NCBI GenBank assembly: GCA_964423545.1 | Contig: CAYRFV010000043.1 | Location: forward strand, 1 to 28,035 | DNA from: JALOOE01 sp964423545 | Lineage (GTDB): Bacteria > Chloroflexota > Anaerolineae > CG2-30-64-16 | Length of the DNA: 28,035 nt | Reading direction: 5' to 3' | Shown: positions 6,594-14,287 of the stretch, piece after piece | Layout: each line of letters begins with the position of its first letter | Position numbering within the stretch: the stretch's first letter is position 1 | Program-made: the position numbers and the translations under genes | The notes under the pieces: generated by a model | Databases searched by the model: none | The model's input: the letters and a program-made list of their open reading frames with translations, nothing else | What the model was told of the DNA's origin: nothing

Positions 6594-8858
6594 TCAATCG
6601 CGCCACTCCCAGTCGATCCGGTGAGAACCTTCAGTGCGCACCGTGAACCGGGCGCCGGTGGGCCGGCCTGCCAGGTCGTGAGATGCCCAGGCGACCGGCT
6701 CGAGATCCGGCCCAAGGATGCGACGCACGGCGCCCCGACGACCCATGATGCCCACGGCCACCTGTCGCTCGACCGGGCTGCCCTCGATCACCAGGGAGCC
6801 CGCCTGCTCCTGCCAGGCAAAGCGCGTACCATCGTACAGCCGGAATCTCCCATCAGCGCCCGGGTAGAGCGACAGCCGCAGATCGGCGCCGGCCTGGCGC
6901 AGGCGCGGATCATCCGCAGGCACGCAGGTATCGGCTGAAGGGTCAAGCCACGGGATGATCGCGCCGGCGCGCGCGTGCACCGGTATCGTGTCCAGGTCGG
7001 CGTGCACTCGGTGCACACGCCCGCCCGCCCGCCACTCCCCGGTCCAGAAATCGCGCCAGCCGCCCGCTGGCAGGTAGAGGTGGCGGTAGCGATCCAGGCC
7101 GTAATACACCGGAGCTACAAGCAGTTGCCCGCCGAAGCAGTACTCGCGCTCCGCCATATCATCCCATACTCCCGGATCGTCCGGGAACTCCAGCGGCAAG
7201 GCCCGGAGCATCGGCAGGCCAGTCGCCGCGGCCTGCTGCGCCAACGTATAGACGTATGGAAGAAGGTCCATGCGGAGTTGCGCGTAGCGCCGATAGGTTT
7301 CAAGCGTGGCAGGGGTGAAACGCCAGGGCTCGCGGCAGCCTGTGCCATGAATCTGCATGATCGGACAGAAGGCGCCGAACTGAGCCCAGCGGACGAACAC
7401 CTCGTCGGTGGGCACGCCGAAGTAGCCCCCGATGTCACAGGCCCAGTACGGAAAGCCGCTCAGCCCGGCGGCCTGCCCGGCGACGATCACGCTCGGCAAT
7501 CCGGTGGCCGGGCCGAAGTCGGAGCTCTGGTCGCCTGCGAAGACGGCGGAGTAGCGCTGCGAACCATGCCAGGCTGAGCGGGCCAGCAGCACCCCCGAGG
7601 TCTCCTGGGCCAGCGCCTCGGCGGTTGCCTGGTTGTAGAGCCGCGGATAGCTGTTGTGCAGCTCGCGGCCGGTGCGGCCGTCCGCAAAGACGGCATCTTC
7701 TGGCGCCTGCTCGCCGAAGTCGGTCTTGAAGCCATCGACCCCCATCCGCACCAGGCGGCGAATGTGCGCCTGCCACCAGGCGACGGTCTCGGGGTTAGTG
7801 AAGTCGAGGCAACTGCCGACAAAGGTGGGGCTGTTTGCCAGGCGATGCACGTATGGCTCCCCATCCGGGCGGCGAATAAACAGCCCGCGCCGGGCGCACT
7901 CCCAGTAGGTTTCCGACGGCTCGGCATCCTTGACGATCCACGGGGCCACCCACAACACCAGACGGTAGCCCAGGCTGCGAATGCGCTGAATCATGGCCTC
8001 CGGATGGGGAAAACGCTCCCCGTGGAAGGTGAAACTCTGGTAGCAGGCCTGCCAGGAGGCATCGATCAGCTTCACCGTTCCCGGCAGCCCGTGGCGCCGT
8101 CCTTCCTCTACATCTTCCAGGGCGGTCGCCTCCGTCTCCTGCATCCAGTCTCGCGATTTCCAGGGACCGAAGACCCACATCGGCGGCAGGTCGGGGCGCC
8201 CGGCAAGGCCGGTGTAGCGCGCCAGGATCTCGCTGGGCGCTGAACCGGGGATCAGCCGCAGTGACACCGAGGCGTCGCTGCACCGGATGGAGACAACGGT
8301 CGGGTCATCCGGCACAGCGAGCCGGAGCAGTGTGCGGGCGCCGGTGTCAATCAGCAGACCATAGCCTGCGCTGGAGAGGTAGAACGGGACTGGCTTGTAG
8401 GTCAGGCCGCCCGAAGCTCCGTTCACCACCCGAAGATCTACGACCTGCCCCCGCTGGTCGACATGGTCGAAGCGTTCGCCCAGGCCGAGGAAATGCTCAT
8501 CGGGCGCAGCGGCCAGATCGACTGCCAGCCACGTGGCGTGCGTGCCAACCGTCGCCCCCAGGTCCAGTCGGAAACCGGTCTCTTCAGCAAGACAGCGCAT
8601 GATGACGGCGGGGTCGCCATCGGCCCCATAGCCGCAGAGCGTGCAGCCATCGGGGCCTTCGCCCATCGCTTGCCATATCGCGGGCCGCTGCCAGCAGTCG
8701 CTGCGATCCCGCCAGCGCAGTTCGATGAGGCGCCACACCGGTGCGGATCGGTCGTGCGCCACCTGGCAGGCAAACGGCTCGGTGCTGGCAGAGAAGGTCC
8801 AGCCCTGGGCGTTGGAGAGCTGAAGGATGGGGGAAGGTGACGCCTGTGCCTTCTTCAT
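6594..8858 (-). CDS. Glycoside hydrolase family 31 enzyme (alpha-glycosidase type)
   Basis: This 754-residue protein has the GH31 layout: an N-terminal beta-sandwich (about 1-215), the (beta/alpha)8 barrel (about 225-580) and C-terminal beta domains. The retaining nucleophile is D380 in DGFKTDFGE. The acid/base is D443 in FAGDQSSD. YKPVPFYLSSAGYG near 154-167 resembles alpha-xylosidases such as YicI. It has no signal peptide, so it should act on imported oligosaccharides in the cytoplasm. AGGAGG about 10 bases upstream supports ATG 8858, which overlaps the stop of the NagB-like gene (ATGA). The family includes alpha-glucosidases, xylosidases, galactosidases and sulfoquinovosidases, and sequence alone does not decide between them. 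Confidence 0.95.
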   Translation of the reverse strand: MKKAQASPSPILQLSNAQGWTFSASTEPFACQVAHDRSAPVWRLIELRWRDRSDCWQRPAIWQAMGEGPDGCTLCGYGADGDPAVIMRCLAEETGFRLDLGATVGTHATWLAVDLAAAPDEHFLGLGERFDHVDQRGQVVDLRVVNGASGGLTYKPVPFYLSSAGYGLLIDTGARTLLRLAVPDDPTVVSIRCSDASVSLRLIPGSAPSEILARYTGLAGRPDLPPMWVFGPWKSRDWMQETEATALEDVEEGRRHGLPGTVKLIDASWQACYQSFTFHGERFPHPEAMIQRIRSLGYRLVLWVAPWIVKDAEPSETYWECARRGLFIRRPDGEPYVHRLANSPTFVGSCLDFTNPETVAWWQAHIRRLVRMGVDGFKTDFGEQAPEDAVFADGRTGRELHNSYPRLYNQATAEALAQETSGVLLARSAWHGSQRYSAVFAGDQSSDFGPATGLPSVIVAGQAAGLSGFPYWACDIGGYFGVPTDEVFVRWAQFGAFCPIMQIHGTGCREPWRFTPATLETYRRYAQLRMDLLPYVYTLAQQAAATGLPMLRALPLEFPDDPGVWDDMAEREYCFGGQLLVAPVYYGLDRYRHLYLPAGGWRDFWTGEWRAGGRVHRVHADLDTIPVHARAGAIIPWLDPSADTCVPADDPRLRQAGADLRLSLYPGADGRFRLYDGTRFAWQEQAGSLVIEGSPVERQVAVGIMGRRGAVRRILGPDLEPVAWASHDLAGRPTGARFTVRTEGSHRIDWEWRD

Positions 8859-9730
8859 CGGAGCGCCGCCTCCTGCCGCATCGGGGGCTGAGCCGTCTCC
8901 TGGTCGCTGATGATGGCGTAGTCGGGGTGTCCTTGCAGCAGCGTGACGGGATACTCCACATCCTCATCGGCGATCAGTGCAATGCGCAGCACCATGCGCT
9001 GCCAGCGCCCGCCGCTGCAGTAGAGCCGGATGCGCCGGCTGGCAAGGATGTCCGCCATGCCGAGCGTCACGGCCATGGGAGGCATTGCCGCCGGATTGCC
9101 GCCGGTCGCATAGATGCTATTCAGCACCACCGTCTCCGGCGCCAGCGGCACGATACGCGTCAGAGAGCTCTTGAACTCCTGGGGGGTGAGCCTGAACCAT
9201 CGCGAGATAGGCGGCTCGTTGAACGCGACATGTCCGTGGTAGCCGATCCCGCCATAGCACGTGTCGATGCCGCCCACCTCCCGGATGAGCTTGCTGATCC
9301 GATCCAGGTTGAGCGGATCAGGAAAGTGGATCTGCTCCTCCGGGACGCGCAGCTCCGGATCGAGAGCATCGAACAGCAGGCGGCGCATGGCGCCCTCGAA
9401 GCTGAGTGAGTGTGTCACCGGCACGGCGCGCCCCTGCCAGTCACAGTATTCGTCCATGTTGAAGGTGTGGACGCTGTGCCAGGCGATCCGTTCCTGGTTG
9501 CAGAGCTGCGCCAGGACGGGATATTGGTCCACGGGGCCGACCGGCAGGATGAGACGCGTGGGGCGGTGCGCAAGGTTGTTCGCCTGGATCTCGCGGGCGA
9601 TGCTGCTGGCGAAGTGACGGTGGAGTGCAGACGGGTCAGGCACGACTTCGAGGCGCACCTTGCTGACCTGCGGGAGATCGGCCGTCGGAACGAAGAGCTG
9701 GGGCGAGCCATTCCACCAGGTGACGGACAT
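8855..9730 (-). CDS. Glucosamine-6-phosphate deaminase (NagB)-family protein, non-canonical active site
   Basis: This 291-residue protein aligns along its length with NagB. FNMDEY (D93) matches the catalytic base region, the GGIG-GHVAFNEP motif is at about 160-173, and the LGMADILASRRI and LLQGHPDYAIISD motifs follow. NagB converts GlcN6P to Fru6P and ammonia. Two features are unusual. The Asp of the usual GxDGHxAFNEP motif is His165 here, although H167 and E172 are kept. The early phosphate loop, usually PTGGTP-like, reads LPVGPVDQYP. The substrate may therefore not be GlcN6P. AGGAGG lies 6 bases before ATG 9730. It overlaps the ChbG gene by TGATG and the GH31 gene by ATGA. Confidence 0.87.
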   Translation of the reverse strand: MSVTWWNGSPQLFVPTADLPQVSKVRLEVVPDPSALHRHFASSIAREIQANNLAHRPTRLILPVGPVDQYPVLAQLCNQERIAWHSVHTFNMDEYCDWQGRAVPVTHSLSFEGAMRRLLFDALDPELRVPEEQIHFPDPLNLDRISKLIREVGGIDTCYGGIGYHGHVAFNEPPISRWFRLTPQEFKSSLTRIVPLAPETVVLNSIYATGGNPAAMPPMAVTLGMADILASRRIRLYCSGGRWQRMVLRIALIADEDVEYPVTLLQGHPDYAIISDQETAQPPMRQEAALR

Positions 9731-10623
9731 CAGAGGCCTCCTGAGCGATACAGGTCGCGTAAAAGCCGGTAGCCGATCAGATGTAAGCCCTGATCGACCA
9801 CGAAGGTCCGAAAGTCCGCATCTTGCAGCAGCAGATACTCCTCGACGCGGACGTAGCCATTGTCCGGCACAATGGTCTCGATGTCGCCTGCTCTATTGGG
9901 GTGGAAACAGAGATGAGTCAATCCGGGCGACAGAGCGGCAAGCGCGGCCTGGTAGGTCGCGCGGCGCCCTGGGTCAGGCGTCGTCAGAGAGCCCCGCAGA
10001 CAGTCCACCACCGGCATCCCGAGCCGCTCTGCATCCTCGCACAGCGCCGGCAGCCCGGACAGGTCAAGATCGCCCAAGCCAACGCCGGCGAGGTTGGCCT
10101 CGATGCGTCGCGGCAGGAGCAGCGGCAGGCGATACTCTCGCCCCAGCCGGATGCACGCCTCCTTCAGCTCCGGGATCAGCGACAGATACATGTGAGCGTC
10201 AAGATGCGTCACGTCGATGCCCGCTGCCAGCGTGAGCTCGATCTGGGCCCGGAGCTCTGCCTCCGCGGCTCCGACGTTGAGGCGCCGGCGCACCTGGGGA
10301 AGTGTGCGCCAGAAACATCCCTCCTCATCGACCAGCCCCGATGCCCGATCGACGGTCGAGAGCGGCCGCCACCGATAATGCTGCCACTCGCTGGTCAAGG
10401 TGAGGTGCACCCCCAGATCCAGGCCGGGATAGCGGCGGGCCAGGTCGGCCGCTTCCCAAAACCAGGGACACGGCGCCATTACCGAGCCGGATGAGACCAG
10501 ACCCCGCTGCGAGAGCTCCAGGAACGCGAGATTGGCGCCGTGACACATCCCCACGTCATCGGCATGAAAGATCGCTACGCGGTCCGGGTCGCGGAAGCCG
10601 AGCCGCTGAAGCGCCGGATTCAT
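9730..10623 (-). CDS. ChbG/HpnK (YdjC)-family carbohydrate deacetylase
   Basis: This 297-residue protein has the metal-binding and catalytic motifs of the YdjC/ChbG family: HADDVGM (residues 20-26; D22, D23), LGVHLTLTSEW (H73), THLDAHMY (H140, H144) and a late CFHPN. ChbG removes an acetyl group from chito-oligosaccharide phosphates, and HpnK acts on hopanoid sugar. In this operon, with a NagB-family protein and a glycosidase, a role in deacylating an amino sugar is likely but not proven. GGAGAGGG lies 6 bases before ATG 10623. It is the second gene of the operon, 22 bp after the dioxygenase-like gene. Confidence 0.92.
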   Translation of the reverse strand: MNPALQRLGFRDPDRVAIFHADDVGMCHGANLAFLELSQRGLVSSGSVMAPCPWFWEAADLARRYPGLDLGVHLTLTSEWQHYRWRPLSTVDRASGLVDEEGCFWRTLPQVRRRLNVGAAEAELRAQIELTLAAGIDVTHLDAHMYLSLIPELKEACIRLGREYRLPLLLPRRIEANLAGVGLGDLDLSGLPALCEDAERLGMPVVDCLRGSLTTPDPGRRATYQAALAALSPGLTHLCFHPNRAGDIETIVPDNGYVRVEEYLLLQDADFRTFVVDQGLHLIGYRLLRDLYRSGGL

Positions 10624-10645
10624 CGTAGACCCTCTCCGATCGAAG

Positions 10646-11470
10646 CTACCTGCGATAGACCAACGGGTTCAGCGGGCTCGCCGCCATCTCGCCGGGCTTG
10701 ATGCCGGGCAGCCACTGCTGGAGGTCACGCTCGCGGTTCGGGTTGTCGGGCGCCGTTGCGCGCGCGCCATCGGCGAAGTAGATGACCGTCATGACCTTGC
10801 GCATGGCGCTCGTGGCATTACCGGGCGCGGCATGGAGCACCCATCCACTGTGGAATGAGGCATCTCCGGCGGCCATGTCGCCGTTCGGCGCAAGCGGATA
10901 GCCCTGCGCCTCCACATATCTCTGAAAGTAGCGCTCCGACTCGTCGGAGATCGGAACCTCGCTCAGGTAGCCGTGTTCGCCGGAACGCGATGCAAAGATC
11001 AGCGTGCCCATCGCCGAGATGATATCGACCAGCGGCATCCACATCGTTATGGTGTGATCGGTGTCGAGGGGCCAATAATACTCGTCCTGGTGCCAGGGGG
11101 TGTGTCCGCCGCCCGGCTCTTTGTAGAGCGCCTGATCATGGTAGATCCGAACGCCGCGCACGCCCATCAGGTCTGCGGCAATCTTGGCGAAGCGCTGCGC
11201 CATCACGTAGCGACGCACCGCTTCATCGCGCACCCAGAGGTTCATCACCTGCAGGAAGGCCTTGCCGTATGTGTCGCGCTCTGCCAGCGGACGCATCTCG
11301 GTTGTGAACCGCTCAACCGCCGCGCTGATGGCGGGCTCGTACGCCGCAGCCTCGGCCGGCGAAGCCACGCCGCGCAGCAGGAGATGGCCATCGCGCCGGT
11401 AATGTGCGATCTGTGCTTCGGTGAGAGGATAGTCGTCGTCGAGACGGGGAAGGTGGGACAGGTCGGACAT
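10646..11470 (-). CDS. Phytanoyl-CoA dioxygenase (PhyH)-family Fe(II)/2-oxoglutarate oxygenase
   Basis: This 274-residue protein has the PhyH facial triad: H127 and D129 in PWHQDEYYW and a distal His (H213) in WVLHAAPGN, followed by R224 for 2-oxoglutarate. Bacterial members hydroxylate very diverse small molecules, so the substrate cannot be named. ATG 11470 is chosen because GAGGAGC lies 5-6 bases upstream; the frame is open further, but the extra 37 residues look unlike the family. It is the first gene of the minus-strand glycan operon and is divergent from the SDR gene at 11761. An unusual oxidative step at the head of a GH31/deacetylase operon suggests a modified glycan or glycoside. Confidence 0.92.
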   Translation of the reverse strand: MSDLSHLPRLDDDYPLTEAQIAHYRRDGHLLLRGVASPAEAAAYEPAISAAVERFTTEMRPLAERDTYGKAFLQVMNLWVRDEAVRRYVMAQRFAKIAADLMGVRGVRIYHDQALYKEPGGGHTPWHQDEYYWPLDTDHTITMWMPLVDIISAMGTLIFASRSGEHGYLSEVPISDESERYFQRYVEAQGYPLAPNGDMAAGDASFHSGWVLHAAPGNATSAMRKVMTVIYFADGARATAPDNPNRERDLQQWLPGIKPGEMAASPLNPLVYRR

Positions 11471-11510
11471 TGAATGCTCCTCATACGGGTCTTGCGGCAG
11501 CATGGCAGAC

Positions 11511-11540
11511 ATCGTAGCACAAGTGCCGTATCTCGTGCAA
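11511..11540 (-). promoter_or_regulatory. Possible promoter of the PhyH-ChbG-NagB-GH31 operon
   Basis: On the minus strand TTGCAC (11535-11540) and TACGAT (11511-11516) are separated by 18 bases, about 40 bases before ATG 11470. The -35 match is weak. It overlaps the palindrome TGCAATTGCA (11536-11545), which could be an operator. Confidence 0.45.
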
Positions 11541-11574
11541 TTGCATCGCTCTGTGCGGCGGCCGGGCAAGCCGT

Positions 11575-11602
11575 TTGACACGGCGATGACGTTGCGTAAA
11601 AT
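11575..11602 (+). promoter_or_regulatory. Promoter of the SDR-amidohydrolase-ADH-AOR operon
   Basis: A perfect TTGACA (11575-11580) is followed after 16 bases by TAAAAT (11597-11602). This would give a leader of about 150 bases before ATG 11761. The 290-bp gap 11471-11760 is a divergent promoter region and contains no other gene that I can support. Confidence 0.7.
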
Positions 11603-11728
11603 AGCAGGAACCGTTCAGTGCATTCGACGCGCCGGCCTTCTCGTGTGGCGCGTATCCGCGGATTGCAGCGGAGCGATCCAGCGCCGCGCCATTCGCTGGC
11701 TTCCCCTGAACAGCCCACCCGCATCTGC

Positions 11729-11744
11729 CGCCTCTGCGGAGGCG
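11729..11744 (+). promoter_or_regulatory. Hairpin just before the SDR ribosome binding site
   Basis: CGCCTC (11729-11734) and GAGGCG (11739-11744) form a perfect 6-bp stem with a TGCG loop. It ends 3 bases before the AAGGAG that serves ATG 11761. It could affect translation initiation. No known riboswitch class was recognised in the 150-base leader. Confidence 0.4.
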
Positions 11745-11760
11745 CCAAGGAGCAGAACCC

Positions 11761-12489
11761 ATGGAATTGCGTGGCTCAGTCGTGATGATCACCGGCGCCG
11801 CGGTTCGCGTCGGCCGCCAGATCGCTCTGCATATGGCCCGGCAGGGTGCGAACATCCTCTTCACCTACCTGCCAGGTGAACCGTGGGAGGCGGCCGCGGG
11901 GGAGATCGCGTCGTGCGGCGTCGATGCGCTGGCGCGGCCGATGGACGCTCGCGAGACATCGCAGATCCGGGCGACCGTGGCGGAGGGCCTGGCGCATTTC
12001 GGTCACATCGACGTACTGATCAACAGCGCATCGGTGTGGCTCAAAGCGCCTTTCCTGGAGATCACGGAGACGCAGTGGGACAACGCCCTTGACATCAATC
12101 TGAAGGGTCCCTTCTTTCTGGCGCAGGCGGTGGCTGCGGGAATGCTGCGCCGGGGCGCGGGCGTGATCATCAATATCACCGACATCTCGGCGTTCCAGCC
12201 GTGGGAAGGGTATGCGCCGCACGGCGCCAGCAAGGCGGGGCTGGTCTCCCTCACGAAGTCGTTGGCAGTGGAGCTGGCCCCGACCGTGCGCGTCAATGCG
12301 ATCGCGCCCGGAACCGTACTGCTTCCCCCCAACTGCCCGCCGGAGACCGAACGCTGGCTGACCGAGAAGGCGCTGCTGAAGCGCATCGGCCACCCGCTCG
12401 ACGTGGCCCGTCTCGCACAGCTTATCATCGAATGCGACTACTTCACGGGCAGCATCCTGCAGGTCGATGGCGGCATGGCGTTGACGTGA
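11761..12489 (+). CDS. SDR-family oxidoreductase, pteridine-reductase-like
   Basis: This 242-residue single-domain Rossmann protein has TGAAVRVG at residues 11-18. This TGxxxRxG form is typical of pteridine reductases rather than the classical TGxxxGxG. NSAS (88-91) replaces NNAG, and VRVNAIAPGTVL and the C-terminal G...QVDGG are standard. The active site is odd. The position four residues before K158 is His154 rather than Tyr, and the nearest Tyr is Y151, giving Y-x6-K as in enoyl-ACP reductases. AAGGAG sits about 8 bases before ATG 11761. It leads the operon with the amidohydrolase. Reduction of a pterin or similar ring is one possibility; the substrate is unknown. Confidence 0.9.
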   Translation: MELRGSVVMITGAAVRVGRQIALHMARQGANILFTYLPGEPWEAAAGEIASCGVDALARPMDARETSQIRATVAEGLAHFGHIDVLINSASVWLKAPFLEITETQWDNALDINLKGPFFLAQAVAAGMLRRGAGVIINITDISAFQPWEGYAPHGASKAGLVSLTKSLAVELAPTVRVNAIAPGTVLLPPNCPPETERWLTEKALLKRIGHPLDVARLAQLIIECDYFTGSILQVDGGMALT

Positions 12490-12517
12490 AGGCTGGATAC
12501 TGAGGGGCGCACAAACC

Positions 12518-13891
12518 ATGGCGACAGTGCTGATCCACAACGGCTGGATCCTGCCTTGCGACGGCGAGCTGGGCCGCTCGCTGCGGCCGGGCTACGTCTT
12601 CGTGCGCGGGGAGCGCATCGAGGCGGTCGAGGTTGGCGCGGCCCCGGAAGGGCTGGCTGCCGGGGCCGACCAGGTCATCGATGCGGCCGGCAAGGCTGTG
12701 ATGCCCGGCCTGGTCAACGCGCACACCCATCTCTTCCAGTGTTTCCTGCGCGGCCTGGCCGACGATCGACCGCTGCTCCAATGGCTGGCCGAGGCGACAT
12801 GGCCCGGAGGCCTCGCCATGTCGGAAAATGACTTCTACCTGGCCGCCCTGCTCGGCTTCGCAGAGAACCTCAAGTGCGGGGCAACCTCGGTGCTCGACCA
12901 GGACTATGTCCAGACCTCCCCTCGCAACATGGATGCCGTCGCCGAGGCGGCCCAGCGCAGCGGCGCACGCGTACTCCTGGCGCGCGGGGTCGGCGATCGC
13001 GAACCTTACTTTGCAAGGTTCCTGGAGCCGGCCGAGACGATCATCGCGGAGACCGGGCGGCTGATCCGCCGCTGGAACACCGGCGCGACGAGCCGGCTGC
13101 GCGTCGAGTTCGGGCCGATGATCCCGTGGGGCTGCCAGGTCGCGACGCTCCAGCGGATCGGCCGGCTGGCGCATGAGTGGGACGTCGGCGTACATATCCA
13201 CGTGAGCGAATCGCGCGACGAGGTGCAGATGTCGCTGGACGAGTTCGGGCTGACGCCCGTCCGCTGGCTGGACGAGATCGGCGCGCTCGACGAACGGTGG
13301 CAGCTCGTCCACTGCGTGTGGCTGACCCCCGAAGAGATGGACCGCGTCGCCGGGCGCGGCAGCCTGATCGTCCACTGCCCGGTGAGCAATATGTACCTGG
13401 CCTCGGGCATCGCGCCGGTGGGCGAGTGGCGCCGGCGGAGCATTCCGGTAGCCCTGGCATCCGACGGCCCCGGCTCAAACAACTCGCAGGACATGATGGA
13501 GGTGCTGAAGACGACGGCCTGCCTGCAAAAGGTCGGCGCCATGGATGCCCAGGCGCTCCTGCCCGGCGACGTGCTGGAGATGGCGCTCCACGGCGGCGCC
13601 CGCGCCATGCGACTGGAGGGCCAGATCGGCCGGCTGGCGCCCGGCGCCCTGGCCGACATCGTGCTGGTCAACCTGGCCCGCCCGCATATCGCGCCGGTGC
13701 ACTCGGCCGCCTCGGCGCTGGTCTACAACGCAAACGGCAATGACGTGGATACGGTCATCGTCGGCGGCGACGTGTTGGTGCAGGGCGGAAGGCTCACCCG
13801 CATCGATGAGGCGCGGTTGCTGTCCGACTGCCAGGCTGCAGCGGAAGGCATCATCGCACGGGCCGGCATCCGCATCGCGGCGCGCGAGTAG
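12518..13891 (+). CDS. Amidohydrolase of the MTA/SAH deaminase - chlorohydrolase group
   Basis: This 457-residue metal-dependent hydrolase has the ligands of the TM0936-type deaminases: H69 and H71 (NAHTHLFQ), H228 with E231 (HIHVSES), H265 (LVHCVWL) and D316 (ASDGPGSNN). The family deaminates adenosine derivatives, guanine, 8-oxoguanine, isoxanthopterin or s-triazines. LRGLADDRPLLQWL fits the deaminase branch. A GAGGGG site 11-16 bases before ATG 12518 and a 28-bp gap to the SDR gene indicate one operon. The SDR's pteridine-reductase-like motif makes a heterocyclic amine substrate attractive, but this is only inference. It ends with TAG. Confidence 0.92.
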   Translation: MATVLIHNGWILPCDGELGRSLRPGYVFVRGERIEAVEVGAAPEGLAAGADQVIDAAGKAVMPGLVNAHTHLFQCFLRGLADDRPLLQWLAEATWPGGLAMSENDFYLAALLGFAENLKCGATSVLDQDYVQTSPRNMDAVAEAAQRSGARVLLARGVGDREPYFARFLEPAETIIAETGRLIRRWNTGATSRLRVEFGPMIPWGCQVATLQRIGRLAHEWDVGVHIHVSESRDEVQMSLDEFGLTPVRWLDEIGALDERWQLVHCVWLTPEEMDRVAGRGSLIVHCPVSNMYLASGIAPVGEWRRRSIPVALASDGPGSNNSQDMMEVLKTTACLQKVGAMDAQALLPGDVLEMALHGGARAMRLEGQIGRLAPGALADIVLVNLARPHIAPVHSAASALVYNANGNDVDTVIVGGDVLVQGGRLTRIDEARLLSDCQAAAEGIIARAGIRIAARE

Positions 13892-13918
13892 CGGGCCGGC
13901 GGAGTCAACGATGAAACG

Positions 13919-14263
13919 ATGAGCGGAGTGGCTCGCGTCGACACGTAGTATTCGATCGTCAGCGATGTCCAGGGCGCCGGCATCAAGGTCATCTCCGAAC
14001 GCACGAACCGTTCTCCGACGGAGCGCTACCGAGAGATCATGCACACGATGACGGCGGACGACTTCGCCAGGATCTTCGGCTACACGGCGCAAGTGGCGGC
14101 CGCCTTCATCAGCGCGGCCGCGTGCCTGGACGCGATTATCAGCTACAGCCGCGCTTACGGCGTGTACACGAGGCGCGCGGCTGACCGCCCTCCGCCGGTG
14201 AAGCGCGACCTGGTCGGCGCCGACACCGGCGCAGCCGTTGAGACGGCGGGCGGCGGCGGCTGA
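13919..14263 (+). pseudogene. Unidentified short reading frame interrupted by an in-frame amber codon
   Basis: From ATG 13919 the frame reads nine codons, meets TAG at 13946-13948, and is then open for 104 codons to TGA at 14261-14263. After the TAG almost every codon ends in G or C, exactly as in the neighbouring genes, so the stretch has the look of a real coding sequence. The frame is also the same as that of the amidohydrolase upstream. An ATG at 14039 could give a 74-residue protein. The predicted product is helical, with an Ala-rich middle (about 14090-14140) and a Pro/Gly-rich tail. I do not recognise it. It may be a small gene with a nonsense mutation or the end of a lost gene. It occupies most of the 396-bp gap 13892-14287. 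Confidence 0.4.
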
Positions 14264-14287
14264 CTCCCATGCTCAAGGCAGGTCTTC

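Noticed and set aside
13946..13948. Pyrrolysine-type read-through of TAG
   Set aside because: No methylamine methyltransferase motif is seen nearby, and several genes here end in TAG (AOR, amidohydrolase, permease). A mutation or chance open frame is simpler.
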